Part shown: piece by piece, positions 42,952 to 50,269 of the stretch
Numbering within the stretch: position 1 is the first letter of the stretch
Layout of the letters: each line of letters opens with the position of its first letter
Assembly (NCBI RefSeq): GCF_004000435.1
Contig: NZ_RBVZ01000003.1
Coordinates: 1-64,000, forward strand
Direction of reading: 5' to 3'
Length of the DNA: 64,000 nt
Source of the DNA: Alexandriicola marinus
GTDB lineage: Bacteria; Pseudomonadota; Alphaproteobacteria; Rhodobacterales; Rhodobacteraceae
Translations under genes and position numbers: made by a program
Notes under the pieces: model-generated
What the model saw: only the letters and a program-made list of their open reading frames with translations
The model's database searches: none
What the model was told of the DNA's origin: nothing

Positions 42952-44336
42952 GTCACCTCTCCTGTCGAGAGGCGCATCAGCCGGGCGATGTCATCGACCT
43001 TTTCCAGATCGGCGATGGCCGCGATCAGCGCATCCTGCGCCGGCGCAGGCAGCGGTCGGGCGGCATAGCCCGCGCATCGCCGGAACTTCGCGACATTCTC
43101 CTCGGCGCTCAGCGGATTGTCAGGGTGGCCATAGACATGAGGCAGATCACAGACATGGGTCTGTCCGTCTTTCAGCGTCACAATGATCTGCTGGGGATCA
43201 AGCGCGTTGAGGTCGGGATTGTCGTCCTTCTCGACCTGCACGAGCCGCGCATAGCGATGCACAGCCGGGTCCTGCAGATTGTCCTGCCCAAGGAAGTCGG
43301 GCACATCCACGCCGCCGCGTGCAAGAAACACGCCGGCGACAAAGGCAAGACACAGCTTTGCATAGTTGGGCTCGGGCGCGTCGATCAGCGGGCGCCCGAC
43401 CAGTCGGTGATTTAGCGGCGGGACCCGCGCGATGATCGAGACGATGTCATCTGGCACGAACTCATGCCGGGCCATCAACTGGCCAAGACCGTCGATCGCC
43501 CCATGGGTCAGGCGGCCGGACGGAAAGGGTTTGTGCGACATATGCAGCATCTGCCAGTCGCGCCCGAGCGACGGCAGGAAGGCGTCGATGTTCTGGTTGT
43601 CCTGTTCGAACAGGCGGAAGTATCCGTATTGCCCGGTCAGGATGTCGTGCGGCCCGCGGAAACCGGCGGCCGCCAGATCGCACGACACGATGGCTGCGCG
43701 GGCGTTGAACCCCACCTGCATGCCCAGCATGGGCGAGCCCTCGACATGCGGCTGAAGTGTCCCGCTCGTCTGGGAATATTGTGCGCCGAGGGCGTCCTTG
43801 AGCCGGGTCTCGTCAAAGCCCGCCAGCCGGCCGATAGCCGCGACCGCGCCAAAGCCACCCGCCGTCGCGGGCCGGAAGAACCGCAGCTCCGCATCGGTCA
43901 CGATGCCCAGCATGGTCGAGACATCGACACCGACGGCAAGGGCCGCGATCAGGTCGCGCCCGGTGACAGGCGCACTCCGCCCCGTCTGTCGCTCGGACCA
44001 TGCCATGACGGCGCCGAGGATCGTCGCCATGGGATGCAGGACCGCACCCTCATGGACACAATCGAATTCGAGACAATGGATCTGGTAGGCATTCACGACG
44101 GCCGCTGACTGGGCGCACATCCTGTCGCCCGATCCCAGAACGCTTGCCTCCGGGTCCGATCCCCATCCGCGCGCGACCGCGATCAAGTCGGCAACCCCGG
44201 CACCCGATGATCCCGCGATGCCGACCCCGAAGGTGTCGAGAAGGAAGGTCTTCACCCGATCGACCACCGCCTCGGGCAGATCTTCCGTGCGGGTGCGCAC
44301 CACATGGGCCGCGACCTGATCCAGTGGATTGCTCAT
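42948..44336 (-). CDS. MmgE/PrpD family protein 2 (divergent)
   Basis: 462-residue member of the MmgE/PrpD family. The helical domain has LLDTFGVGIAGSSGAGVADLIAVARGWGSDPEASVLGSGDRMCAQSAAVVNA, and HEGAVLHPMATILGAVMAW carries a family His. It is clearly different from MmgE/PrpD 1. The segment equivalent to GATKHLHVAEAARRG reads GSPMLGMQVGFNARAA, so the Lys and the second His there are lost. SHKPFPSGRLTHGAIDGL is kept. Either it catalyses another reaction or it acts with protein 1. The ATG at 44336 overlaps the PuuE-like gene end by 4 bp; the upstream open frame is shadow. Confidence 0.85.
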   Translation of the reverse strand: MSNPLDQVAAHVVRTRTEDLPEAVVDRVKTFLLDTFGVGIAGSSGAGVADLIAVARGWGSDPEASVLGSGDRMCAQSAAVVNAYQIHCLEFDCVHEGAVLHPMATILGAVMAWSERQTGRSAPVTGRDLIAALAVGVDVSTMLGIVTDAELRFFRPATAGGFGAVAAIGRLAGFDETRLKDALGAQYSQTSGTLQPHVEGSPMLGMQVGFNARAAIVSCDLAAAGFRGPHDILTGQYGYFRLFEQDNQNIDAFLPSLGRDWQMLHMSHKPFPSGRLTHGAIDGLGQLMARHEFVPDDIVSIIARVPPLNHRLVGRPLIDAPEPNYAKLCLAFVAGVFLARGGVDVPDFLGQDNLQDPAVHRYARLVQVEKDDNPDLNALDPQQIIVTLKDGQTHVCDLPHVYGHPDNPLSAEENVAKFRRCAGYAARPLPAPAQDALIAAIADLEKVDDIARLMRLSTGEVT

Positions 44337-45208
44337 GCCGTCACCGGGGCGGGGACAGCGCTGGCGAAGGCGCGTGCAATCTCGAGCCGGCTGGCGCACC
44401 AGACGTCGGGTTTGGATTGCACATGGTCAATGAACCGTTCCAGCGCGCCGATGCGCCCCGGCCGCCCAATGATCCGGAGATGCAGCCCCAGTGACATCAG
44501 CCGGGCGACACCGTCGTCGGCCTCGTCGTAAAGCCTGTCAAAGGTCGCCACGGCATAATCAAGCCATTGCTCGGGAGTGTAGCCGGGCGCGAGCCAGAAC
44601 TTCATGTCATTGGTGTCGAGCGCATAGGGCACGATCACGATCGGCGTCATGCCGTTCGATGTTTCGACCACGTCCCAGCGGGGCGTGTCGTCCGAGAAGT
44701 CGTCCATGTGGTATTCGAACCCCATCTCGGCCAGCAGCCTGCGGGTGATGTCGGTGTGCAGATACCGCGACAGCCAGCCATAGGGCCGGGTGCCGGTCGA
44801 GGCCGCGATCGAATCGACGGCCTTCTGGATGAACTCCCTCTCTCGGGCTTCGTCAAAGCTGAACTGATGCACCCAGCGCCAGCCGTGGGAACAGGTCTCA
44901 TGCCCGCCCGCAACGATCATCTGCGCCAGCTGGGGCGCGGTTTCGAGCGACTGCGCGGCGGCGGTGACCGTCGTCGTTATCCCCGCCTTTTCAAAGGCGC
45001 CGAACACCCGGCGGGCGCCCGCGCGGATGCCGTAATCGTAATTGCTTTCGTTGGCATAATTCCGGATCGGGATCTTGAGGGCGACGCCAAGCTCGTCGAC
45101 CGGCTCGGGGCCCTTGTCCCCGCGGGCGACCGACATTTCGGAGCCTTCCTCGATGTTGATCACGAAGGACATGGCAAGACGTGCCTTGCCGGGCCACGAA
45201 AATGACAT
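44333..45208 (-). CDS. PuuE-like polysaccharide deacetylase-fold hydrolase (allantoinase/cyclic amide hydrolase type)
   Basis: 291-residue NodB/CE4-fold protein of the PuuE branch. The metal-binding TFDD of true polysaccharide deacetylases is replaced by VINIEEGSEMS, as in PuuE, and the second motif reads ETCSHGWRWVHQFSFDEARERE. HTDITRRLLAEMGFEYHMDDFSDDTPRW is the PuuE-type third block. Family knowledge: these enzymes open cyclic amides such as allantoin, and some homologues are described as cyclic-imide hydrolases. No other purine-degradation gene is near, so a cyclic amide or imide other than allantoin is likely. It overlaps the SDR stop by 1 bp and the MmgE/PrpD 2 start by 4 bp. Confidence 0.82.
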   Translation of the reverse strand: MSFSWPGKARLAMSFVINIEEGSEMSVARGDKGPEPVDELGVALKIPIRNYANESNYDYGIRAGARRVFGAFEKAGITTTVTAAAQSLETAPQLAQMIVAGGHETCSHGWRWVHQFSFDEAREREFIQKAVDSIAASTGTRPYGWLSRYLHTDITRRLLAEMGFEYHMDDFSDDTPRWDVVETSNGMTPIVIVPYALDTNDMKFWLAPGYTPEQWLDYAVATFDRLYDEADDGVARLMSLGLHLRIIGRPGRIGALERFIDHVQSKPDVWCASRLEIARAFASAVPAPVTA

Positions 45209-46032
45209 CAGTGATACTCCTCCCCGCCCGAGACATTCATCGCCTCGCCGGTGACATAGGCCGCCTGATCGGAACACAAGAACGAGACCGCATTCGCGGT
45301 GTCTTCGGGCAGGCCCGTCCGGCCCAGGGGGATGCGGGCGCGCATGGAGGCCATGTATTCCTCAAGCGTTTCTCCGCGGGCGGTGCTCATGAATTCGTTC
45401 TGCCACGCGCCAAGGCCCGTGGTCACATGGTTCGGGCAGACCGCGTTGACCGTGATGCCATGTTCGCCAAGTTCGAGCGCGGCGGACCGTGTAAAGCCCA
45501 AGAGCCCGTGTTTCGACGCGGTATAGGCCGAGGCAAAGGCAAAGCCCGACTTCGCCGCCTGACTTGCGATGTTGACGATACGACCGCCGGATCCGCCGCG
45601 GATCATCAGCTTGGCCGCATGACCGCTCAGAAGCATCGGCGCCCGTAGGTTGACGCCAAGGACGGCGTCGAGATGGGCCGGATCGGTCTCGGTCAGGGGG
45701 CCGAAGAGATAGCCGACACCGGCATTGTTCACGAGGATATCGAGGCGGCCGAAATGCCGATCGGCTGCGGCGACGATGTCCGTGATTGCATCCACCTCCA
45801 GAAGGTCGCCGGTCACGGTCTCGACCCGGCGTCCAGTCGCGTGCCGTATCGCCTCAGCGGTCGTGGCCAGCTCATCGGCCACGCCGACCCCGTGGGCCGG
45901 CGCGATGTCGCCTTCGACGGCGCCCCGGTCATGCAGCAGGATATCGCAGCCATCGGCCGCAAGCCGCGCCGCGATCGCCTGACCCAGGCCTTTCGCCCGG
46001 GCGGCACCGGTGACTAGGGCGACGCGCGTCAC
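45208..46032 (-). CDS. Short-chain dehydrogenase/reductase (unit B)
   Basis: 274-residue SDR. The NAD(P) motif VTGAARAKGLGQAIAARLA, the structural NNAG (DILVNNAGVGYLF) and the catalytic stretch IVNIASQAAKSGFAFASAYTASKHG (Ser, Tyr, Lys) are all present. It would oxidise or reduce a hydroxy/keto group. The start is GTG at 46032, overlapping the stop of the HapK-like gene (GTGA), so it is translationally coupled as the second gene of unit B. The substrate is unknown. Confidence 0.88.
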   Translation of the reverse strand: MTRVALVTGAARAKGLGQAIAARLAADGCDILLHDRGAVEGDIAPAHGVGVADELATTAEAIRHATGRRVETVTGDLLEVDAITDIVAAADRHFGRLDILVNNAGVGYLFGPLTETDPAHLDAVLGVNLRAPMLLSGHAAKLMIRGGSGGRIVNIASQAAKSGFAFASAYTASKHGLLGFTRSAALELGEHGITVNAVCPNHVTTGLGAWQNEFMSTARGETLEEYMASMRARIPLGRTGLPEDTANAVSFLCSDQAAYVTGEAMNVSGGEEYH

Positions 46033-46346
46033 GGCGCGGCGGTGATGTCCTGCACCACCATGAATTTGGGATCATCGGCGAACTGCTGAAACTCGGCCGC
46101 GATTCTCTGCATCTCAGGCGTTGAGATATCGGCGCCGAAGCGGTCGTCATCGCCCACGTCGATCACCTCGACATAGGCGTAGGGTGGCGTTCCGTCGCTT
46201 CCCAGCAGACCCGTCGAGCGGAACGCATCAAAGCCGTTGATCGACGGTAAGGCCCGCACTGTCGGGATATCGGCCTTGCGGGCCCATGCCTCGTATGCGG
46301 CGGGCTCTACCCCCTCTTTGAGGTTGAACAGAACGAAGATGCGCAT
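46029..46346 (-). CDS. HapK/RedY-like small protein (dimeric alpha-beta barrel type)
   Basis: 105-residue protein starting MRIFVLFNLKEGVEPAAYEAWARKADIPTVRALP. It matches the RedY-like/HapK family by pattern (IPTVRALPSINGF, YAYVEVIDVGDDDRFGADIS, MQRIAAEFQQFADDPKFMV). The family has a ferredoxin-like dimeric barrel fold. Relatives occur in prodigiosin and bisindole gene clusters, where they may assist condensation or cyclisation; no general activity is known. It is the promoter-proximal gene of unit B, 46 bp downstream of operator O2. The ATG at 46346 is chosen because an upstream in-frame ATG (46406) lies within the operator. Confidence 0.75.
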   Translation of the reverse strand: MRIFVLFNLKEGVEPAAYEAWARKADIPTVRALPSINGFDAFRSTGLLGSDGTPPYAYVEVIDVGDDDRFGADISTPEMQRIAAEFQQFADDPKFMVVQDITAAP

Positions 46347-46392
46347 GACCGAACTCCCGTGCTTCACCCGCGGGTCAGCGGGGTTGCTTTGA

Positions 46393-46434
46393 ATTTGTCC
46401 GGACAAATGAGACTGCTTTTTTCCCGCGTGTCAA
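46393..46434 (-). promoter_or_regulatory. Promoter and operator O2 of unit B
   Basis: The perfect 16-bp palindrome ATTTGTCCGGACAAAT lies at 46393-46408. On the minus strand, TTGACA (46434-46429) stands 18 nt upstream of TCATTT, which enters the palindrome. The layout (TTGACA, about 20 nt, ATTTGTCC) is nearly the same as for O3, so a repressor on this site would cover the -10. Confidence 0.75.
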
Positions 46435-46525
46435 ATCCTTTTCTGCCGCAGGTCGGGCCTGCCCATTGCGTCATCGATCCGGTTGCCAGCAAGGGGGCTG
46501 GAGGGGTCGGACCTAGAGAAATGCC

Positions 46526-46570
46526 TTGACAGGTCTCCGGCGAGGGTGCGTTATTTGTCCGGACAAATAA
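46526..46570 (+). promoter_or_regulatory. Promoter and operator O3 of unit C
   Basis: TTGACA (46526-46531) is followed after 19 nt by TTATTT (46551-46556), which is the left arm of the perfect 20-bp palindrome TTATTTGTCCGGACAAATAA (46551-46570). It is 27 bp upstream of the binding-protein start. O2 and O3 centres are 160 bp apart in the divergent region, which would allow looping by a dimeric or tetrameric regulator. Confidence 0.8.
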
Positions 46571-46597
46571 GCACAACCAACGGGGAGTACGGACCAC

Positions 46598-48265
46598 ATG
46601 AAGACGATGATGTCGACAGCGACAGCGGCGCTGTGCGCGCTGACAGTCGCGGGGGCCGCGACGGCCCAGGAAATTCTGATATTGGCGGAAGACGTGCCCG
46701 CGGGCCTGAACTACGACGGGCCCGCAGCCGCGATTCCCTCGAGCCAGCAGGGCATGGTGACCCTCCTCGAACCGCTTGTCGGCTATGCCGATGGCGAAAC
46801 CATCGACGGCGTCGTCGTGCCGGACTTCGATACGTTCGAAGGCCGCCTCGCCGAAAGCTGGGAATATGACGAGGACACCCTCACGTGGACGTTCAACCTG
46901 CGCCAAGGCGTGACAGGTTGCGGCGGCGCCACGTTCAACGCCGACGATGTGATCTATACGTTCGAGCGGGCAAAGTCGGTATCCGGCGCGGCCCCGATCG
47001 GCTGGTTCCTGTCGAACGTGGCGAGCATCGACGGCTTCGGCCCCGAGGTCTTCGGCGAAGACCCGGCTGCCAAGGAACTGGGCGACAGCATCGTCAAGAT
47101 CGACGACTACACCGTTCAGCTTCGGCAGGCCGAGCCGAACGCTCTCTTGCTGCCGGTTCTGACGATCTTTGGCCTGCTGATCTTCGACAAGGAGACGATG
47201 GAGGCCAATGCGACGGCGGACGATCCGTGGTCGCATGACTACGTCAACAACACCAATGCCCCGGGCTTTGGCGGCTATTGCATCGAAAGCTGGGCCAAGA
47301 ACGAACAGATCACCTACACGGCCTATCCCGATTACTATCGCGGTGCGCCCGATGCGACCCGCGTCAGCGTGCGCCGCGTTCCGCAATCGTCCAACCGCCT
47401 CGTCGTGCTGCGGTCCGGTCAGGCGGATCTGGTGACCGGCCTTACGCCACGGGAATACAACTCGATCGCCGATACGGATGGTCTGACCGTCGCGGGCGTG
47501 ACCGGCAACGAGAACCTGTTCATCCACATGAACTATGATGTCGAGCCATTCGACAACATCGCTCTGCGTCGGGCCATCGCCCATGCGATCCCCTTCGATC
47601 AGATCATCGCGACCGGCTATTTCGGTGAGGCGACCCAGTGGAACGGCATGGTGCCATCGACCTACCCGGGCTACACGGAATCTGCAGGCTTTACCTATGA
47701 TCCCGACATGGCCCGCGACCTTCTGGCCGAGGCAGGGTATCCGAATGGTGAAGGTCTCGATGCCTTCGCGGAAGCCTTCGCCCTGTCTTACGTGGCCGAA
47801 AAGGAATCGACGCTCGGCCCGATCGTCAACGTGATCCAGACCGCGCTGCGCGAGGTGGGTATCCCTGCCACGCTCGATCCGATCCCGCAGACCCAGTATG
47901 GTGATCGTCAGCTTGTTCGTCGCGATCTGCCCTTCGCGGTCAATGATCAGGAAAAGCCGATCGGCGTAGATGCGGGGTACGCGATCCAGCTGTTCTTCGT
48001 GTCGCCCGAAAACGGTGGCCTGAACAACATGGTCAACTACCGCAATGCAGATCTTGATGCCATGTGGGCCGAGGCCCGCGTCGATCCCGACACGGCAAGC
48101 CGTGACGCGACACTGGCGCAAATCCAGGATATGCTGGCGGCGGATGTCACCTGGTTGCCGGTTGTCGAATACCGCACCCAGTGGGCCTTCAACGATCGGA
48201 TTTCGGGGCTGAAGTGGTATCCCGACAATTCGATCCGCTACACCGACCTTCAGGTCGAAGAGTAA
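46598..48265 (+). CDS. Peptide/nickel-type ABC substrate-binding protein (family 5)
   Basis: 555-residue periplasmic receptor for the DppBCDF-like importer that follows. The Sec signal peptide is MKTMMSTATAALCALTVAGAATAQ. The mature protein has the SBP_bac_5 layout: LLEPLVGYADGETIDGVVVPDFDTFEGRLAESWEYDEDTLTWTFNLRQGV, DVIYTFERAKSV, FDNIALRRAIAHAIPFDQII and LAEAGYPNGEGL. Family members bind oligopeptides, opines, sugars or other amide-containing molecules. As the first gene under operator O3, its ligand should be the inducing nutrient or a precursor of it. A stem-loop follows its stop. Confidence 0.9.
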   Translation: MKTMMSTATAALCALTVAGAATAQEILILAEDVPAGLNYDGPAAAIPSSQQGMVTLLEPLVGYADGETIDGVVVPDFDTFEGRLAESWEYDEDTLTWTFNLRQGVTGCGGATFNADDVIYTFERAKSVSGAAPIGWFLSNVASIDGFGPEVFGEDPAAKELGDSIVKIDDYTVQLRQAEPNALLLPVLTIFGLLIFDKETMEANATADDPWSHDYVNNTNAPGFGGYCIESWAKNEQITYTAYPDYYRGAPDATRVSVRRVPQSSNRLVVLRSGQADLVTGLTPREYNSIADTDGLTVAGVTGNENLFIHMNYDVEPFDNIALRRAIAHAIPFDQIIATGYFGEATQWNGMVPSTYPGYTESAGFTYDPDMARDLLAEAGYPNGEGLDAFAEAFALSYVAEKESTLGPIVNVIQTALREVGIPATLDPIPQTQYGDRQLVRRDLPFAVNDQEKPIGVDAGYAIQLFFVSPENGGLNNMVNYRNADLDAMWAEARVDPDTASRDATLAQIQDMLAADVTWLPVVEYRTQWAFNDRISGLKWYPDNSIRYTDLQVEE

Positions 48266-48273
48266 GCAGCCTA

Positions 48274-48324
48274 GGGGCCTGACCGGCCATTGATCACGAC
48301 CTGACCAACGACCGGAAAGGCCCC
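48274..48324 (+). promoter_or_regulatory. Stem-loop sequestering the permease ribosome site
   Basis: GGGGCCT (48274-48280) pairs with AGGCCCC (48318-48324), and inside it CCGG (48283-48286) with CCGG (48312-48315). The right arm contains the AGG used as ribosome site for the permease ATG at 48327. The fold should lower permease translation relative to the binding protein. Confidence 0.5.
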
Positions 48325-48326
48325 CG

Positions 48327-49355
48327 ATGCTTCTGCGCTATATCACCCGACGGATGCTGATTGGCGTCGTCCAACTCTTCTGCCTGGTGATCGCGGTCTT
48401 CTTTCTGATCCGCCTCCTGCCAGCCGACCCCGTGTCCCGGCTGGTAGGCCTCAACTCAAGCGAAGAGGCCTATGCCCAGGCCGCGGCCCAGCTGGGCCTC
48501 GACAGGCCCCTGTTCGAACAGCTGGGGATTTACCTGGGCCTATATCCGGAGATCGCGCCGGGGCTTCTGCAAGGATCGCTGGGCGTGTCGTGGGCCACCG
48601 GCTCCACCGTCGGGTCCGAGATCGCGACCTTCCTTCCCGTGACGCTCCAGCTGATCACGCTTGCCTTCTTCCTCGCCTTCGCCGTGTCGATCCCGGTCGG
48701 GATGCTGGGTGCGCTCAATCCCGGCAAGGCGGCGGACAAGGGGGTCTTTGTCTACAGCCTGTTTGCCGGTTCGCAGCCGGAATTCTGGTGGGGCCTGCTG
48801 TTCGTCTATGTCTTCTACTTTCAGCTTGGCGTGGCGCCTGCGCCCCTTGGGCAATTGTCGCCGATGACCTTCCCGCCCGAGCCGGTGACCGGCTTCATGC
48901 TGATCGACACGCTCATCGCGGGGGAGCCCGCCAAATTCGTCGAGGCGCTGCATCACCTGATGATGCCGGTGATCACGCTGGCCTTCATTCTGTCCGGCCC
49001 GATCATCAAGATGGTGCGCCAGAACATGGTGCGCGCGCTGCAATCGGATTTCGTGCTGTATGCCAACCTCGTGGGTCTGCCGCGCAAAAGGGTCGCACGC
49101 TATGCGCTTCGCGCGGCAATGGGGCCGTCGATGACGCTGATCGGTATCCTCTACGGGTTCATGCTGTCGGGGGCGGTGCTGGTCGAGAGCGTCTTTTCGC
49201 TGGGGGGGATCGGGCAATACGCCATTCGGTCCGTGCTGGCATTCGACTACCCGGCGATCCAGGGTGTCGTTCTCGTCATCACCGCGATCAGCCTCGTGGT
49301 CTATCTTCTTCTTGATCTGATCCATGCCGCCATCGACCCGAGGATCGCCTACTGA
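48327..49355 (+). CDS. Peptide-type ABC permease, DppB-like
   Basis: 342-residue inner-membrane permease with an N-terminal helix (LIGVVQLFCLVIAVFFLIRLLPADPVSRLVG), the DppB ribbon LGLDRPLFEQLGIYLG and about six helices. The coupling segment is ALQSDFVLYANLVGLPRKRVARYALRAAMGPSMTLIG. The end FDYPAIQGVVLVITAISLVVYLLLDLIHAAIDPRIAY is canonical. Its stop overlaps the DppC-like start by 1 bp. It forms the channel with the DppC-like protein. Confidence 0.9.
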   Translation: MLLRYITRRMLIGVVQLFCLVIAVFFLIRLLPADPVSRLVGLNSSEEAYAQAAAQLGLDRPLFEQLGIYLGLYPEIAPGLLQGSLGVSWATGSTVGSEIATFLPVTLQLITLAFFLAFAVSIPVGMLGALNPGKAADKGVFVYSLFAGSQPEFWWGLLFVYVFYFQLGVAPAPLGQLSPMTFPPEPVTGFMLIDTLIAGEPAKFVEALHHLMMPVITLAFILSGPIIKMVRQNMVRALQSDFVLYANLVGLPRKRVARYALRAAMGPSMTLIGILYGFMLSGAVLVESVFSLGGIGQYAIRSVLAFDYPAIQGVVLVITAISLVVYLLLDLIHAAIDPRIAY

Positions 49356-50269
49356 TGACCGAGTTCTCGCACGACGTCTTGCTGGATGAACCGGCCTATG
49401 TGCCACCTGCGCGCAAGGCCGACTGGCTGATGCGGATCGGCGTGACGATCGTCACGCTGGTCTGTTTTCTCGCGCTCTTCGGCCCGTATATCGGGCCCTA
49501 TGATCCGACGCGGACCACGATCCGCATTGCCGAGCCGCCGCCCGGCCTGACCGAGATCCCCGGTCTCATGGCCGGGTGGATCGGCGGCACTCTCGATCAT
49601 CCGCCGCATTGGATGGGAACGGATGCCAACGGCTATGACATCTTCAGCCGAGTCATCGCCGCACCGCGCACCGACCTCAAGATCGCACTTCTTGCGAACC
49701 TTCTGTCGCTAACGGTGGGTGTCTTCTTCGGCCTGGTCGCGGGCTATTGGCGCAACTGGGGGACAGAGCTTCTCGTCCGGGTTTCGGACGTGGTTCAATC
49801 CTTCCCGGTGTTCATCCTCGCGATGGTTCTGGTGGCGCTGGCCGGCCGGTCGGCGACCAACATCATCATCGCGCTCGCCTTCGTCTATACGCCGATCTAC
49901 CTGCGACTGACGCGGGCCGAGGTGCTGAGCCAGACCTCGCGCGGCTTTGTCGAGGCGGCCCGCGCGATGGGCAATTCCGAGCTATCGATCGCGCTTCGGC
50001 ATGTGCTGCCCAATTCGCTGACGCCCGCGCTGATTCAATCCTCCGTCACGATCGGCTTTGCGATCCTGTTGACGGCGGGCCTGTCGTTCGTGGGGGCGGG
50101 CGTGCGTCCGCCGACGCCGGAATGGGGGCTCATGATCTCCACCGGTGCGAACCAGATCGTGCTTGGCGAATGGTGGCCGTCGGTGTTCCCGGGGCTTGCA
50201 ATCTCGTTGACCGTGTTCGGATTTGCCGTGCTCGGCAACGCGCTGGAGCGTCGCTATGAAAAAGGCTGA
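49355..50269 (+). CDS. Peptide-type ABC permease, DppC-like
   Basis: 304-residue inner-membrane permease with the OppC_N segment (MRIGVTIVTLVCFLALFGPYIGPYDP), a periplasmic loop HWMGTDANGYDIFSRVIAAPRTDLKIAL and the coupling segment QTSRGFVEAARAMGNSELSIALRHVLPNSLTPALIQ. It ends RPPTPEWGLMISTGANQIVLGEWWPSVFPGLAISLTVFGFAVLGNALE, as in DppC. The end overlaps the ATPase gene by 14 bp. Confidence 0.9.
   Translation: MTEFSHDVLLDEPAYVPPARKADWLMRIGVTIVTLVCFLALFGPYIGPYDPTRTTIRIAEPPPGLTEIPGLMAGWIGGTLDHPPHWMGTDANGYDIFSRVIAAPRTDLKIALLANLLSLTVGVFFGLVAGYWRNWGTELLVRVSDVVQSFPVFILAMVLVALAGRSATNIIIALAFVYTPIYLRLTRAEVLSQTSRGFVEAARAMGNSELSIALRHVLPNSLTPALIQSSVTIGFAILLTAGLSFVGAGVRPPTPEWGLMISTGANQIVLGEWWPSVFPGLAISLTVFGFAVLGNALERRYEKG

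Noticed and set aside
44333-45208. True polysaccharide deacetylase
   Set aside because: The TFDD metal motif is replaced by INIEEG and the sequence follows the PuuE pattern; there is no signal peptide either.
46364-48121. 585-codon minus-strand open frame opposite the peptide-type binding protein
   Set aside because: It would run through operators O2 and O3 and is antisense to a clear secreted receptor.
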